Of a stretch of 64,000 nt of DNA, positions 26,370 through 34,816 are shown one piece after another (the stretch's first letter is position 1; each line of letters starts with the position of its first letter). The notes beneath the pieces were generated by a model that worked only from the letters and a program-made list of their open reading frames with translations, did no database searches and was not told the origin of the DNA. Source of the DNA: Leptodesmis sichuanensis A121 (GTDB lineage: Bacteria > Cyanobacteriota > Cyanobacteriia > Leptolyngbyales > Leptolyngbyaceae); assembly GCF_021379005.1 (NCBI RefSeq), contig NZ_CP075171.1:1054001-1118000 (forward strand), read 5' to 3'. The translations under genes and the position numbers were made by a program.

Positions 26370-26522
26370 ATGCGTGACACTCTGAAATGGTCACTTGAGT
26401 TTGAGCCGTTAGAGCCAAGTGAATTTTTTCATGAACGGTTGTCCCGGTTGGAATATTTTGACCTCACCCTATCCGAGAAAGTAAAAGAACTGCTGATTGT
26501 TGCGCTACCCATTTTGTCCTGA
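26370..26522 (+). pseudogene. Short protein-like frame after the SNF2 gene
   Basis: After the SNF2 stop the same frame stays open without a start until ATG 26370, then reads MRDTLKWSLEFEPLEPSEFF and RLSRLEYFDLTLSEKVKELL before TGA (50 residues). The helical charged text looks like part of a cyanobacterial protein rather than random sequence. There is no ribosome-binding site, so it is more likely a remnant than a gene. I do not recognise the family. Confidence 0.35.
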
Positions 26523-26576
26523 TTTCCTAATGGCTCCGATTCTACAATGGAGGTAGACGAGCGGGAGGAAGGAACC

Positions 26577-26963
26577 ATGATTTGGCGCTATATTCTGGCA
26601 TGGCTTCCGATGGTGGCGATCGCAATCTTCAACGGCATTTTGCGAGAAAAGACTTACGGCAAGGCTTTGAGTGAATCCCGTGCCCATCAACTTTCCACCA
26701 TCATAGGAATTGTGCTGCTGGGAACATATATCTGGGTTGTCATCAGTCTTTGGGGCTTTGAGTCTTTCACCCAGGCTGTGGTTGTCGGTTGCCTGTGGTT
26801 AGGACTGACGATCGCCTTTGAATTTCTCTTTGGTCACTTTATCGCCAAACATTCCTGGACTGACCTGCTGGCCGATTACAACCTGCTGGCTGGACGGCTC
26901 TGGCCGCTGGTGTTGGTCTGGGTGGCGATCGCCCCTGCACTGTTTTACCGGTTTCTCGGTTAG
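26577..26963 (+). CDS. Small integral membrane protein of unknown function
   Basis: A 128-residue protein with about four hydrophobic segments (YILAWLPMVAIAIF, IIGIVLLGTYIWVVISLW, VVVGCLWLGLTIAFEFLFG, LVLVWVAIAPALF). ATG 26577 is chosen because GGAGGAAGGA precedes it; an in-frame ATG at 26547 lacks this. Similar small proteins occur in many bacteria without an assigned role. It stands between the SNF2 and SWIM genes on the same strand. Confidence 0.75.
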   Translation: MIWRYILAWLPMVAIAIFNGILREKTYGKALSESRAHQLSTIIGIVLLGTYIWVVISLWGFESFTQAVVVGCLWLGLTIAFEFLFGHFIAKHSWTDLLADYNLLAGRLWPLVLVWVAIAPALFYRFLG

Positions 26964-27048
26964 GGCAGGTAAGCAATGGTCGCTATCTGGTAGTCATTAA
27001 GTTTGCTACGCTGAATAATCATCGGCATGAATAGAACAGGTGTTTGCG

Positions 27049-27915
27049 ATGTCCTCTGTTCAAGACTCTTACCAACAACCAAGCCGCGAATGGTGGGCAC
27101 AGCGCTGGATTGATGTGCTGGAGTCCTTTGGGTGGATACGTCGGCTGGCCCGTGCCCGCGTTTACGCCCGTGAGGGAAATGTCCTGAGTATTGAATTCAA
27201 AGGCCCCAAAGTGTTTGCCAGAGTGCAGGGGACAGCACCGGAACCTTATAAGGTCACCCTGTCTCTGGATCCCTTTACGGATGAGCAGTGGCAGTATGTG
27301 ATTGAGTCCATGTCGCAACGAGCCATTTTCTCAGCCAAGTTACTGGCAGGAGAAATGCCCCAGAACATTGAAGAAGTATTTACCGCCAATGGCCTGAGCC
27401 TGTTTCCCTTCACCAAATTTGATATTCATAGCCGCTGCTCCTGCCCCGATCCGGCCAATCCCTGTAAGCATATTGGAGCCGTGTATTACCTGCTGGGCGA
27501 TCGCTTCAGTGAAGATCCCTTTGTCCTGTTTCAACTACGTGGTCGCACCAAAGAGCAGGTAATTGAAGCCCTGCGGCGAACCCGTGGCTCTGGAGGCGAC
27601 GCAGAAGTTGGCAACCAGGAGTCAAACGGCCCCATCCCCCATCCTCCATCCCTAATCCCCACCCCCCTCACCCTTGATCGCTTCTGGGACTACCCCGATC
27701 AACTCGAACCCTCTCTCGTCGTCATTGCCCCTTCCCCCAGCAGTGAAACCGTACTGGATGTTTTAGGCCCGATTCCCCTGAAAGTTCCAGGTCAGGATGC
27801 CGCAGTTGCCCAAACTTCTGCCCAGGCGATCGCAGACTATCTCAAAACCATCTATCCCAATGTCAGTCAACAAGCTGTTTTATCAGGAATGAATACTGGC
27901 GATCCAGAAGCCTGA
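27049..27915 (+). CDS. SWIM zinc-finger protein
   Basis: A 288-residue protein with a SWIM zinc finger (RCSCPDPANPCKH, about residues 128-141), the CxC...CxH motif that binds DNA or protein. Before it is a conserved domain (WWAQRWIDVLESFGW) typical of bacterial SWIM proteins that partner SNF2 helicases. ATG 27049 is preferred to GTG 27040. After residue 190 the sequence becomes Pro-rich (PHPPSLIPTPLT, encoded by CCCCATCC-like text at 27625-27670), another in-frame low-complexity tract. It probably acts with the SNF2 protein encoded just upstream. Confidence 0.88.
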   Translation: MSSVQDSYQQPSREWWAQRWIDVLESFGWIRRLARARVYAREGNVLSIEFKGPKVFARVQGTAPEPYKVTLSLDPFTDEQWQYVIESMSQRAIFSAKLLAGEMPQNIEEVFTANGLSLFPFTKFDIHSRCSCPDPANPCKHIGAVYYLLGDRFSEDPFVLFQLRGRTKEQVIEALRRTRGSGGDAEVGNQESNGPIPHPPSLIPTPLTLDRFWDYPDQLEPSLVVIAPSPSSETVLDVLGPIPLKVPGQDAAVAQTSAQAIADYLKTIYPNVSQQAVLSGMNTGDPEA

Positions 27916-28049
27916 GGTGGGAGTGCTCAAATTCCCAGATCAAATTCCCAATAGAACTGCGGGAGAAATCCTTTGTCAGGATGTCAATCCTTCTGTGATG
28001 ATCTGTAACAATAGAGGAGAACACTGATGCAGTAAGGGTTTCTTGTACT

Positions 28050-28196
28050 ATGGCAACAATAGACGATCGCAAAAAACGCATTATGGAACATTTGGCTCGC
28101 AGCACAGGGGAATTTCTCAAACGCCCCACGATGAGCAGCAGCACCAACGATCGCAAACAGCAAATCATGGATCACGTTCGCCGAACGAAAGGTTAA
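28050..28196 (+). CDS. 48-residue basic protein with duplicated motif
   Basis: ATG 28050 opens a frame for a small basic protein. It contains two related units, DDRKKRIMEHLARSTG and NDRKQQIMDHVRRTKG, separated by a short linker (EFLKRPTMSSST), so it looks like an internal duplication. I recall similar short conserved proteins in cyanobacteria but no function. The motif is helical and basic, so nucleic acid or protein binding is possible (inference). Confidence 0.7.
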   Translation: MATIDDRKKRIMEHLARSTGEFLKRPTMSSSTNDRKQQIMDHVRRTKG

Positions 28197-28460
28197 GTCA
28201 AGAATACATGGGAGAGAAACGGGTACAACTCTCATGGCAGGGGACATTCGTTCAACCCTTAGCTAAGAGTCTTAAGCAGACCTGGCTCTCCCAGACTCTT
28301 CTCCAGCTTTTGCCAGTTTGCCAGCCGTTGATTCAATCACTCTCTTCGGACGATTTTATTAGTCCTTGCGTTAGAAATGGGTACCTCCTGGCAACACTAA
28401 CACTAAGTTTTACTAGACCCCGCTAAAAGTGCCCTTAGGCATTGCTGGAGATTTGCACCT

Positions 28461-29411
28461 ATGACTTACACAATTCCTGAACTGGATACCATTACCCGCC
28501 AGTTGATGAGCCTAGAGCGGACGAAGAAAGCAAAAATGCTGGTGGTGGATGATGAACCAGACAATCTAGATTTGCTATACCGCACTTTTCGTCGGGATTT
28601 CCAGGTACTGAAAGCAGAAAGTGGTGTACAAGCACTGGAGGTACTGGCCGCAGAAGGAGAAGTTGCCGTCATTATTTCTGACCAGCGGATGCCCGAAATG
28701 AAAGGCACCGAGTTTCTCAGCCGCACTGTGCCGAAGTTTCCTGATACGATGCGGATTATTCTGACTGGCTTTACCGATGTGGAAGATCTGGTGGAAGCCA
28801 TTAACTCTGGGCAGGTTTACAAGTACATTACCAAGCCTTGGAATCCGGATGAATTAAAGGCTGTGGTACAACGAGCCGCCGAAACCTATGAGTTGTTGAA
28901 GCAGCGTACCGAAGAATTGCAGCGATCGCAGGCCCAAACCGCCCTCCTCTCCGCGATTGTGCAGACGATGCAGCAATCTCACAGTCTGGAAGATTGCATG
29001 GAGCCGATCGCCACAGCTTTTGGCAAAACGTTCCATGCGGACGGGTGCATCCTACAAATTGTTGAGCATAATGCGCTGGCTTTGCCTCAAGGAATTTACA
29101 GCGCTGAGGGAGCGATCACCAACTGGTTAGCCGAGGATTCGCTGACCAAAGACGCGATCGCCACCCAAAAAATGCAAGTTTCCGTCAATATTCCGGCAGA
29201 CTCTAACCTCGCCTCTGCTACTCACTACACCACCTCTGGCATTCAGGCTCACCTCATTGTTCCAGTCATCTATCGCCATCAGGTTCTGGCTGTTCTTTCC
29301 CTGCAATGGAAACAACCCTGCACCCTGCGCGAGGATGAGTTAGTCCTGCTCCATCTTTCTGCTCAACAGGTTGCCTTAGCACTGACCTGTATTCGCACTT
29401 GCGGTTCTTGA
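28461..29411 (+). CDS. Response regulator with GAF-like output domain
   Basis: A 316-residue protein. Residues 35-150 form a CheY-like receiver (MLVVDDEPDNLDLL with the acidic pocket, the phosphoacceptor Asp in VIISDQRMPEM, the Thr in ILTGFTD, the Lys in YITKPWNP). The rest is a coiled-coil linker and a GAF-like sensor domain (QQSHSLEDCMEPIATAF to LVLLHLSAQQVALAL). There is no DNA-binding or enzymatic output, so it probably works by protein contacts or by binding a small molecule. No histidine kinase is adjacent. Confidence 0.88.
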   Translation: MTYTIPELDTITRQLMSLERTKKAKMLVVDDEPDNLDLLYRTFRRDFQVLKAESGVQALEVLAAEGEVAVIISDQRMPEMKGTEFLSRTVPKFPDTMRIILTGFTDVEDLVEAINSGQVYKYITKPWNPDELKAVVQRAAETYELLKQRTEELQRSQAQTALLSAIVQTMQQSHSLEDCMEPIATAFGKTFHADGCILQIVEHNALALPQGIYSAEGAITNWLAEDSLTKDAIATQKMQVSVNIPADSNLASATHYTTSGIQAHLIVPVIYRHQVLAVLSLQWKQPCTLREDELVLLHLSAQQVALALTCIRTCGS

Positions 29412-29478
29412 TCGGGCAATTGCAGATCGAGGAACCTGAAATTTGCGATCGCCAACTAGGGGGAAGTTTGATGGAAAC

Positions 29479-29829
29479 TTAGAACGTTGAACCATTCCAT
29501 CCCCACATGGAACCTTTAACATCCGCAAACTCGATGTAAATCCGGTTTGCTGGCACTGCGATCGCCTGATTAATGGTCTGGCAAAAATCCTGGCTCATTG
29601 CCTTAGTCTGGGCAGGACTGATACTGCCCACACTTTTTACCTCAACGTAGCAAACCGGATCTAGAGTACCACCAAAGGTCATGGGTACCCCTGCTTCAAA
29701 GGCCGTCATCACATAGGATTCTGGCTTTCCAGTATGTTTCGCCAAGCGAGCCGAAAGCGTTTTTAGTAAACTTTCGACTTGGGACGGCTCTGGCTTAGCA
29801 ACCGATGTTTGGACTTTGATCAATGGCAT
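29479..29829 (-). CDS. MIF/phenylpyruvate tautomerase-like protein
   Basis: A 116-residue protein of the macrophage migration inhibitory factor fold. It begins MPLIKVQTSV, so Pro1 is exposed as the catalytic base after Met removal, and the TGKPESYVMTAFEAG and AVPANRIYIEFADV blocks are typical. The family catalyses keto-enol tautomerisation of phenylpyruvate or dopachrome in vitro; the bacterial role is unclear. Length is normal. Confidence 0.92.
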   Translation of the reverse strand: MPLIKVQTSVAKPEPSQVESLLKTLSARLAKHTGKPESYVMTAFEAGVPMTFGGTLDPVCYVEVKSVGSISPAQTKAMSQDFCQTINQAIAVPANRIYIEFADVKGSMWGWNGSTF

Positions 29830-29935
29830 ATTTCGTCTTGTGCTTCACGCCGTGAATCATTTTCCAGGCAATTCTTAAAGAAAAGTAGCACAGAACACCT
29901 GGGAACGGTATTCTTAAGAACACTGATTCCAAAGC

Positions 29936-30805
29936 ATGGTGACAGACCAGGGTGGAAGCGTGGCTAAGGGTGAAAACTGGATTAAGGTGGGATCGTGGGA
30001 GTGGTTTTATCGGGACGCTGAACCTGTTGGGGCAGCCCGATCGCCCGTTGTCTTACTTCATGGCCTGGTGTCTCAAAGCTATGGCTATCGTCATGTCCTG
30101 CCTGCTCTGGCGGAATACGGTTTTCGGGCGATCGCACCAGATTGGTTGGGTCATGGTTTTTCCGAGCAACCCGATCGCCGGGATTTTCCCTATACCCCTG
30201 ATGCCTTCATCCAGGCTTTTGGGGATTTTTTGCAAGCTCTAGAAATTACTCAATGTTCCCTGGTCGTACAGGGTTTTCTGGGAACCGTTGGCTTGCAATA
30301 TGCCCTGCGTCACCCTGATCAGATTGACCGCATTACCATTCTCAATGCCCCTGTGACGGCTGCGTCCCGTTTACCAAGAAAGATCGGGCAATTGGGCTGG
30401 CCCATGATTGGGGATGTCATGACGCAAGACCCGCTTTTAGTAGACCGGACGCTGGAAGGGGGTGGCGGTTATCGGGTAGAAGACCAGGATTTAGATATTT
30501 ATCGCCGTCCTTTCTTGAGAAGTTCGGATGCGGGACGGGCACTCCTGACCACGATTCAAAGACTGCAACTGAAGGACGTAACCGCAGAAATTGAAAGTGG
30601 ATTTCGTTCCTGGGAAAAGCCTGTGCTAGTGGCCTGGGGCGATCGCGATCCCTGGTTGCCCATGACGATCGCCGAATCCTTCACCGCATCTTTACCCGAT
30701 GGGGAACTGGTGAAACTGGAGGAAGTCGGCCATTATCCTCAAGAAGATTGGCACGAAAAGGTAAACGATGCACTCCTGACCTTCCTACGCCGACAGCCGC
30801 TTTAA
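29936..30805 (+). CDS. Alpha/beta hydrolase-fold protein lacking a usual nucleophile
   Basis: A 289-residue protein like haloalkane dehalogenases and related hydrolases: oxyanion loop HGLVSQSYGYRHVLP, DWLGHGFSEQP, the acid in VAWGDRDPWLP and the His in VGHYPQEDW. The nucleophile elbow, however, reads SLVVQGFLGTVG, so Gly-Phe stands where Ser, Asp or Cys is expected. This protein is probably not a normal hydrolase, yet the acid and His are kept. The start may be ATG 29936 or one further down. It is a single gene between divergent and convergent neighbours. Confidence 0.82.
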   Translation: MVTDQGGSVAKGENWIKVGSWEWFYRDAEPVGAARSPVVLLHGLVSQSYGYRHVLPALAEYGFRAIAPDWLGHGFSEQPDRRDFPYTPDAFIQAFGDFLQALEITQCSLVVQGFLGTVGLQYALRHPDQIDRITILNAPVTAASRLPRKIGQLGWPMIGDVMTQDPLLVDRTLEGGGGYRVEDQDLDIYRRPFLRSSDAGRALLTTIQRLQLKDVTAEIESGFRSWEKPVLVAWGDRDPWLPMTIAESFTASLPDGELVKLEEVGHYPQEDWHEKVNDALLTFLRRQPL

Positions 30806-30835
30806 CTCGTTTATTAGAGATTTATTATTAGAGAT

Positions 30836-32194
30836 TTATTGGCTGACAACAGGTACTAGGGTTGATTTGAATGCCTGTCGTCGCTTCAATAGTGCCAGCG
30901 TTTGCCGTTGTATGGATTCCAGAATGATCGATTCTTCCACCCGTGTGCTGCGTCCAGCCTGGATCACCATTTCTCCATCCACAAACACGGTATGCACGTT
31001 CGATCCTTTAGCCGCATAGACCAGATTCCAGAGAATGTTGGTATCTCCGTCTTCCCAGACGATCGGCATTAAGTTGGGTTGCCACAGATCCAGCAGCACC
31101 AGATCAGCTTTCTTGCCCGGTTCCAGGGAGCCAATCTCGTGATCCAGTCCTAACAGCTTTGCGCCTTCAATGGTAGCCATCCGTAGGGCATCGATGGCCG
31201 GAAGGGCAGCGGCATCATAACGGCTGACTTTTTGCAGCAGGGAAGCCATTTTCATCGCTTCAAACAGATCCAGGCTGTTGTTGGAAATGGGGCCATCAGT
31301 GCCCAGTCCTACAATAATTCCAGCCTGCTGCATTTCCAATATGGGAGCGATGCCGCCTGCGAGTTTGGCGTTACTGGTGGGACAGTGAGCGACCGAAGTA
31401 CCCGTATCGGCCAGCAGCTTAATTTCATCAGCGTTTAACCAGACGCAATGGGCGATCGCGGTATCTGGCCCCAAAATGCCATAGTCGCTGAACAACTCGA
31501 TCGGACGTTTCCCGAAGTGTTGAATCACAGCTTCCACTTCTTCCCGCTGTTCGCTGCTGTGGGTATGAATCCGAACCCCGTAATGGTTGGCGCAGTCTCT
31601 GGCTTTGGCAAAGGCAGCAGGAGTGCAGTAAAACAAATGCTCTAAACCAAACCAGACACGCACACGCCCATTTTGGGATTCATGGTGCGTTTGGATCAGC
31701 TTGAGATTGGTTTCCGGTGTTTCAAAGAAATCTTTTCCAGGCTGATCAGCGACGTAGGGCACCAGATTGACCCGCAAGCCCAGAACGGCAGCGGCTTCGG
31801 CACAGCGATACAAATAGCGGTACATATCCATCACACAGGTGGTTCCCGCTTTGAGGGCTTCTAGATAACAGAGGATAGCCGCGTAATAGGCATCTTCCTC
31901 GGTTAAAGCCCGATGCTCTAACTGGTAGCGGGGCAACCACTCCAGAAGCTGCAGGTTCTCGGTGACTCCGCGCAGCAAACTGGAGTGGGAATGCACGTCA
32001 ATCAATCCTGGAATGACCGCCATCTGCCCCTGACAATCGATCGTATGGGTGACATCCGCCGGAAGCACGATGGATTCAGCCGAACCAACGGCCTCAATCC
32101 GGTCATTCCGTAACACAATAACGCCATTGGGATGCAGGGTGTTGTTGTTATCAACGGTGAACACAACTGCATTACGAATGACCGTACAACCCAT
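30836..32194 (-). CDS. Amidohydrolase (S-adenosylhomocysteine/methylthioadenosine deaminase-like)
   Basis: A 452-residue TIM-barrel metallohydrolase of the TrzN/MtaD group. Metal ligands are visible in IPGLIDVHSHSSLLRG (HxH), VRIHTHSSEQREE and GLGTDGPISNN; the Glu-His pair near VWFGLEHLFY is also typical. It probably deaminates an adenosine derivative or another heterocyclic amine. The upstream gene on the same strand is another amidohydrolase, 14 bases away, so the two form an operon, possibly for purine or hydantoin-like turnover. Confidence 0.88.
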   Translation of the reverse strand: MGCTVIRNAVVFTVDNNNTLHPNGVIVLRNDRIEAVGSAESIVLPADVTHTIDCQGQMAVIPGLIDVHSHSSLLRGVTENLQLLEWLPRYQLEHRALTEEDAYYAAILCYLEALKAGTTCVMDMYRYLYRCAEAAAVLGLRVNLVPYVADQPGKDFFETPETNLKLIQTHHESQNGRVRVWFGLEHLFYCTPAAFAKARDCANHYGVRIHTHSSEQREEVEAVIQHFGKRPIELFSDYGILGPDTAIAHCVWLNADEIKLLADTGTSVAHCPTSNAKLAGGIAPILEMQQAGIIVGLGTDGPISNNSLDLFEAMKMASLLQKVSRYDAAALPAIDALRMATIEGAKLLGLDHEIGSLEPGKKADLVLLDLWQPNLMPIVWEDGDTNILWNLVYAAKGSNVHTVFVDGEMVIQAGRSTRVEESIILESIQRQTLALLKRRQAFKSTLVPVVSQ

Positions 32195-32208
32195 GATGGT
32201 TCCCTAAC

Positions 32209-33444
32209 TTATACCAGTGCTGGTGTATGAGACTCGCCCACAGCCGATTGAGGTTCCGGGTCAAAAGGCGATCGCTCAATTTTAAGGTATTCTCCGCTAC
32301 GACAGACCCCCCGTACTTTTAAGACTTGTTCAGAGGGAATCCCGTATCCTGAAGTTCCGGGAATTGCACCTGTGGCATCGGCCCATTCAAAAATGGTGAA
32401 ATCCGCAATCTGACCCGGTTTGAAGCCACCCAACTCACCTGATTTACCGATCGCTGCTGCTGGATTATTCGTCACCCGCTCAACCACCTCACTGAGGGAT
32501 AGTCCCAGGTTGACAAATTGGGTCATCACGGTGGCCAGACTTCTGAGTTGGGAGACGTTGGTGCGGTTCAATCCCGTGGACAACAAATTGGGCCGTACTC
32601 CTTGCGCGATCGCAGCTTTAGCGGTTGCCAATGACCAGTCACCCTGGCTGTGGCCGATATCCAGCAACACCCCGCGATCAATCGCTTCCCGCACCTGGGG
32701 AATCAACTCTCCGGCTTCATTAAATAACCCCTGATGGGCCAGGAAACAATGGCTGACAATATCGCCTGCCCGGAGTTGGGGTAATAGTTCGTAGGGTGGA
32801 ATTCTTTCCCCGTGGAACGAGGTTCCCAGATGCACCATCAGCGGTAGGGAAAAGCGATCGGCCAGGATACGAGCCGCATCCAGAACGGGCGATCGCGCTT
32901 CACCGACGCGCCGCACGGGATCGGCTTTAAATCCCACAATGATGTCTCGATTGGCTTCTACAACAGCAGCGGCCCGATCAATGTCCTGATTCTGGGGATG
33001 CGCCACTAGATCGAGCTTATGGGCGATCGCATCTGAGGTGGCGATATACAGTAGCGAGGGATCCATAAAGGCGTAAACCCGGGTTTTTGCGGGTTCAATC
33101 GCAGTATGGCGAAACGCATCAAAGGTGAGAATGCCAGAGGTGCCTGCATCTGCGATCGTCGTGACTCCAGAGCGAATGCCGACATCATCCGCCGGCAAAC
33201 AAAAATCTCCGATCGTGTCAAAAATGTGGGTGTGCAAATCAATCCAACCCGGAGAGAGAAAGGCTCCTTCCAGATCAATGACCTGGGTATCCCATTGAGG
33301 CACCAGAATCGGCACAATTTTGCCGATCGCCAGTTCATCTTGCAGAATTCCAACAATTTTGCCGTTCTCAATCAGGACATCACCACGCCCCTCCACTCCT
33401 TGCATAGGATCCAGCAGGTGAGCATTCTTGAAGATTGTTGCCAT
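32209..33444 (-). CDS. Amidohydrolase/deacetylase-family metallohydrolase
   Basis: A 411-residue protein of the dihydroorotase-like amidohydrolase group. It has LSPGWIDLHTHIFDTIGDF (HxH), a Lys candidate in VGFKADPVRRVG that may be carboxylated, MVHLGTSFHGERI and LDIGHSQGDWS. It resembles enzymes labelled EF_0837/deacetylase-like. It is the first gene of an operon with the deaminase-like gene 30836-32194. Start ATG 33444 gives a family-like N-terminus. Confidence 0.85.
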   Translation of the reverse strand: MATIFKNAHLLDPMQGVEGRGDVLIENGKIVGILQDELAIGKIVPILVPQWDTQVIDLEGAFLSPGWIDLHTHIFDTIGDFCLPADDVGIRSGVTTIADAGTSGILTFDAFRHTAIEPAKTRVYAFMDPSLLYIATSDAIAHKLDLVAHPQNQDIDRAAAVVEANRDIIVGFKADPVRRVGEARSPVLDAARILADRFSLPLMVHLGTSFHGERIPPYELLPQLRAGDIVSHCFLAHQGLFNEAGELIPQVREAIDRGVLLDIGHSQGDWSLATAKAAIAQGVRPNLLSTGLNRTNVSQLRSLATVMTQFVNLGLSLSEVVERVTNNPAAAIGKSGELGGFKPGQIADFTIFEWADATGAIPGTSGYGIPSEQVLKVRGVCRSGEYLKIERSPFDPEPQSAVGESHTPALV

Positions 33445-33880
33445 ACCCGTTCATCTTTCTTAACACGCTTCCAGCATACCGCTTTTGTGATCAGATGCAA
33501 GCTTGATCCTGCAGAGCGTGATGTCAAGAAATCTTGATCATTTCCTTAAGAAATCCTTACTCTCGCTAAAAGTAGAGGAATATAAATTTACTTCAGTTCA
33601 ACGATACGGTGGGGTTCTCTAACTATTCGCTAGCGATCGAATTTAGCTACCATCGGTCTACTAGCCGATTTCTGTTTTGGAGCTAAAAACTCTTAGCTGA
33701 ATGGTTGTTGAAAGTTGAACGCACTTTTTCTGCGGATTATTTAAAGATTTAGTCTGAAAAACTGGTATGCAGACAATGAGGAGTGGCGTGCGGGAGTTGC
33801 ACACTGTGCAGACTCACCCAGTGCTGTAGCCGGAAAGACTGCTCAAATATTTCTCACCTGTTATGAGGGGAGGACGGTAT
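33445..33880. other. Intergenic region upstream of the pentapeptide gene
   Basis: A divergent spacer of about 430 bases. It contains the perfect inverted repeat TCAAGAAATCTTGA (33524-33537), a possible operator, and AT-rich text. I saw no coding frame here. The Shine-Dalgarno sequence GGGGAGG for the next gene is at 33866-33873. Confidence 0.5.
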
Positions 33881-34411
33881 ATGGATACGAACAAACTCCT
33901 GGAACGCTACACAGCAGGAGAACGGGATTTTGGAGAAGCCTGTTTGCACAAGGCAGACTTAAGAGGGCTTGATCTAAGCGGGGCCAAGCTCAGTCGGGCT
34001 GATTTAAGCGGGGCCGACTTAAGTGGAGCCAATCTCAGTCGGATTGACTTAAGCAATGCCAATCTCACCAATGCAGACTTAAGCGGAGCCGACCTGAGTG
34101 GAGCGAATTTGAGTGACATTAATCTGATTGGTGCGGATCTGGTTAATGCCAGCCTGGTGGGGGCGAATCTGAGTTGTGCCGACTTACGCTGTGCCAACTT
34201 AAGTGGAGCAGATCTGCGGGGTGCGGATCTGGCGGATGCGGATGTCAGTGGTGCAAATCTCAGTGGAGCCAACCTCGATCGCTGCCACATCGCCGGAGTG
34301 GATCTGACTGAAGTAGGGTTGTCAGCTATTGAGTTGCCTCAGACTAATGTGTGTGAAATGACCACAACCAGAATTTCTCACCGCTGGATTACCTGGGGCA
34401 GCAGTTGCTGA
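33881..34411 (+). CDS. Pentapeptide repeat protein
   Basis: A 176-residue protein built of about 23 pentapeptides of the form A(D/N)LxG, for example ANLSGADLRGADLADADVSG. It would fold as a right-handed beta-helix. Such proteins are very common in cyanobacteria and most have no known function. The ATG at 33881 follows GGGGAGGACGG; the in-frame ATG at 33863 lies before this ribosome-binding site. The N-terminal residues (MDTNKLLERYTAGERDFGEA) are typical of cyanobacterial members. Confidence 0.92.
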   Translation: MDTNKLLERYTAGERDFGEACLHKADLRGLDLSGAKLSRADLSGADLSGANLSRIDLSNANLTNADLSGADLSGANLSDINLIGADLVNASLVGANLSCADLRCANLSGADLRGADLADADVSGANLSGANLDRCHIAGVDLTEVGLSAIELPQTNVCEMTTTRISHRWITWGSSC

Positions 34412-34525
34412 GTGTCATTCGTCCCTGGTGATTCGTCCTTGGTAATTCATCCTTAGACATCAAGGACAGAAGCCAAGTGATGAATGGCCGATCGCTCATT
34501 TTTTCATTTACTAGGAGGCTATTTT

Positions 34526-34678
34526 ATGAAACCTATGATCTGGCATCCAGAGGCAAAAGATGCAAAGGTAAACCAATACCTCGACCAGATGAATCGTGCT
34601 CCCTACGGCCTGATCTTTTTAGTGGGACTTGGGCTGTTTTGTCTGTTGACTGTGGTGATTTTGCTGGCTAGTTTCTGA
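34526..34678 (+). CDS. Small single-span membrane protein
   Basis: A 50-residue protein with a charged N-terminal half (WHPEAKDAKVNQYLDQM) and one membrane segment (GLIFLVGLGLFCLLTVVILL). It has a strong ribosome-binding site AGGAGG (34513-34518) 7 bases before ATG 34526. Alternative frames opening at 34477 and 34484 extend into sequence without such a site. No family is recognised. Confidence 0.7.
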   Translation: MKPMIWHPEAKDAKVNQYLDQMNRAPYGLIFLVGLGLFCLLTVVILLASF

Positions 34679-34816
34679 TGCGAAAGGCAGCCAGGACAAA
34701 AACAAGTTCAGGAAACTGGGATAACGAGAGGGTGCGATGACGGGATAAGGAGTAAGGGGATAATGTAAGAATTGGTAGCTCTCATGCTCCTAGCCTCTCC
34801 TCCTCTACCCCGCTGA

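Noticed and set aside
28208-28426. Open frame after the 48-residue gene (72 residues from ATG)
   Set aside because: No ribosome-binding site, no recognised family and no coupling; its text is only weakly protein-like.
33907-34290. Long antisense open frame opposite the pentapeptide gene (minus strand)
   Set aside because: It mirrors the repeats of the pentapeptide gene; its Arg/Ala/Leu/Pro-rich text is the usual antisense image of ADLSG codons and it lacks a start context.
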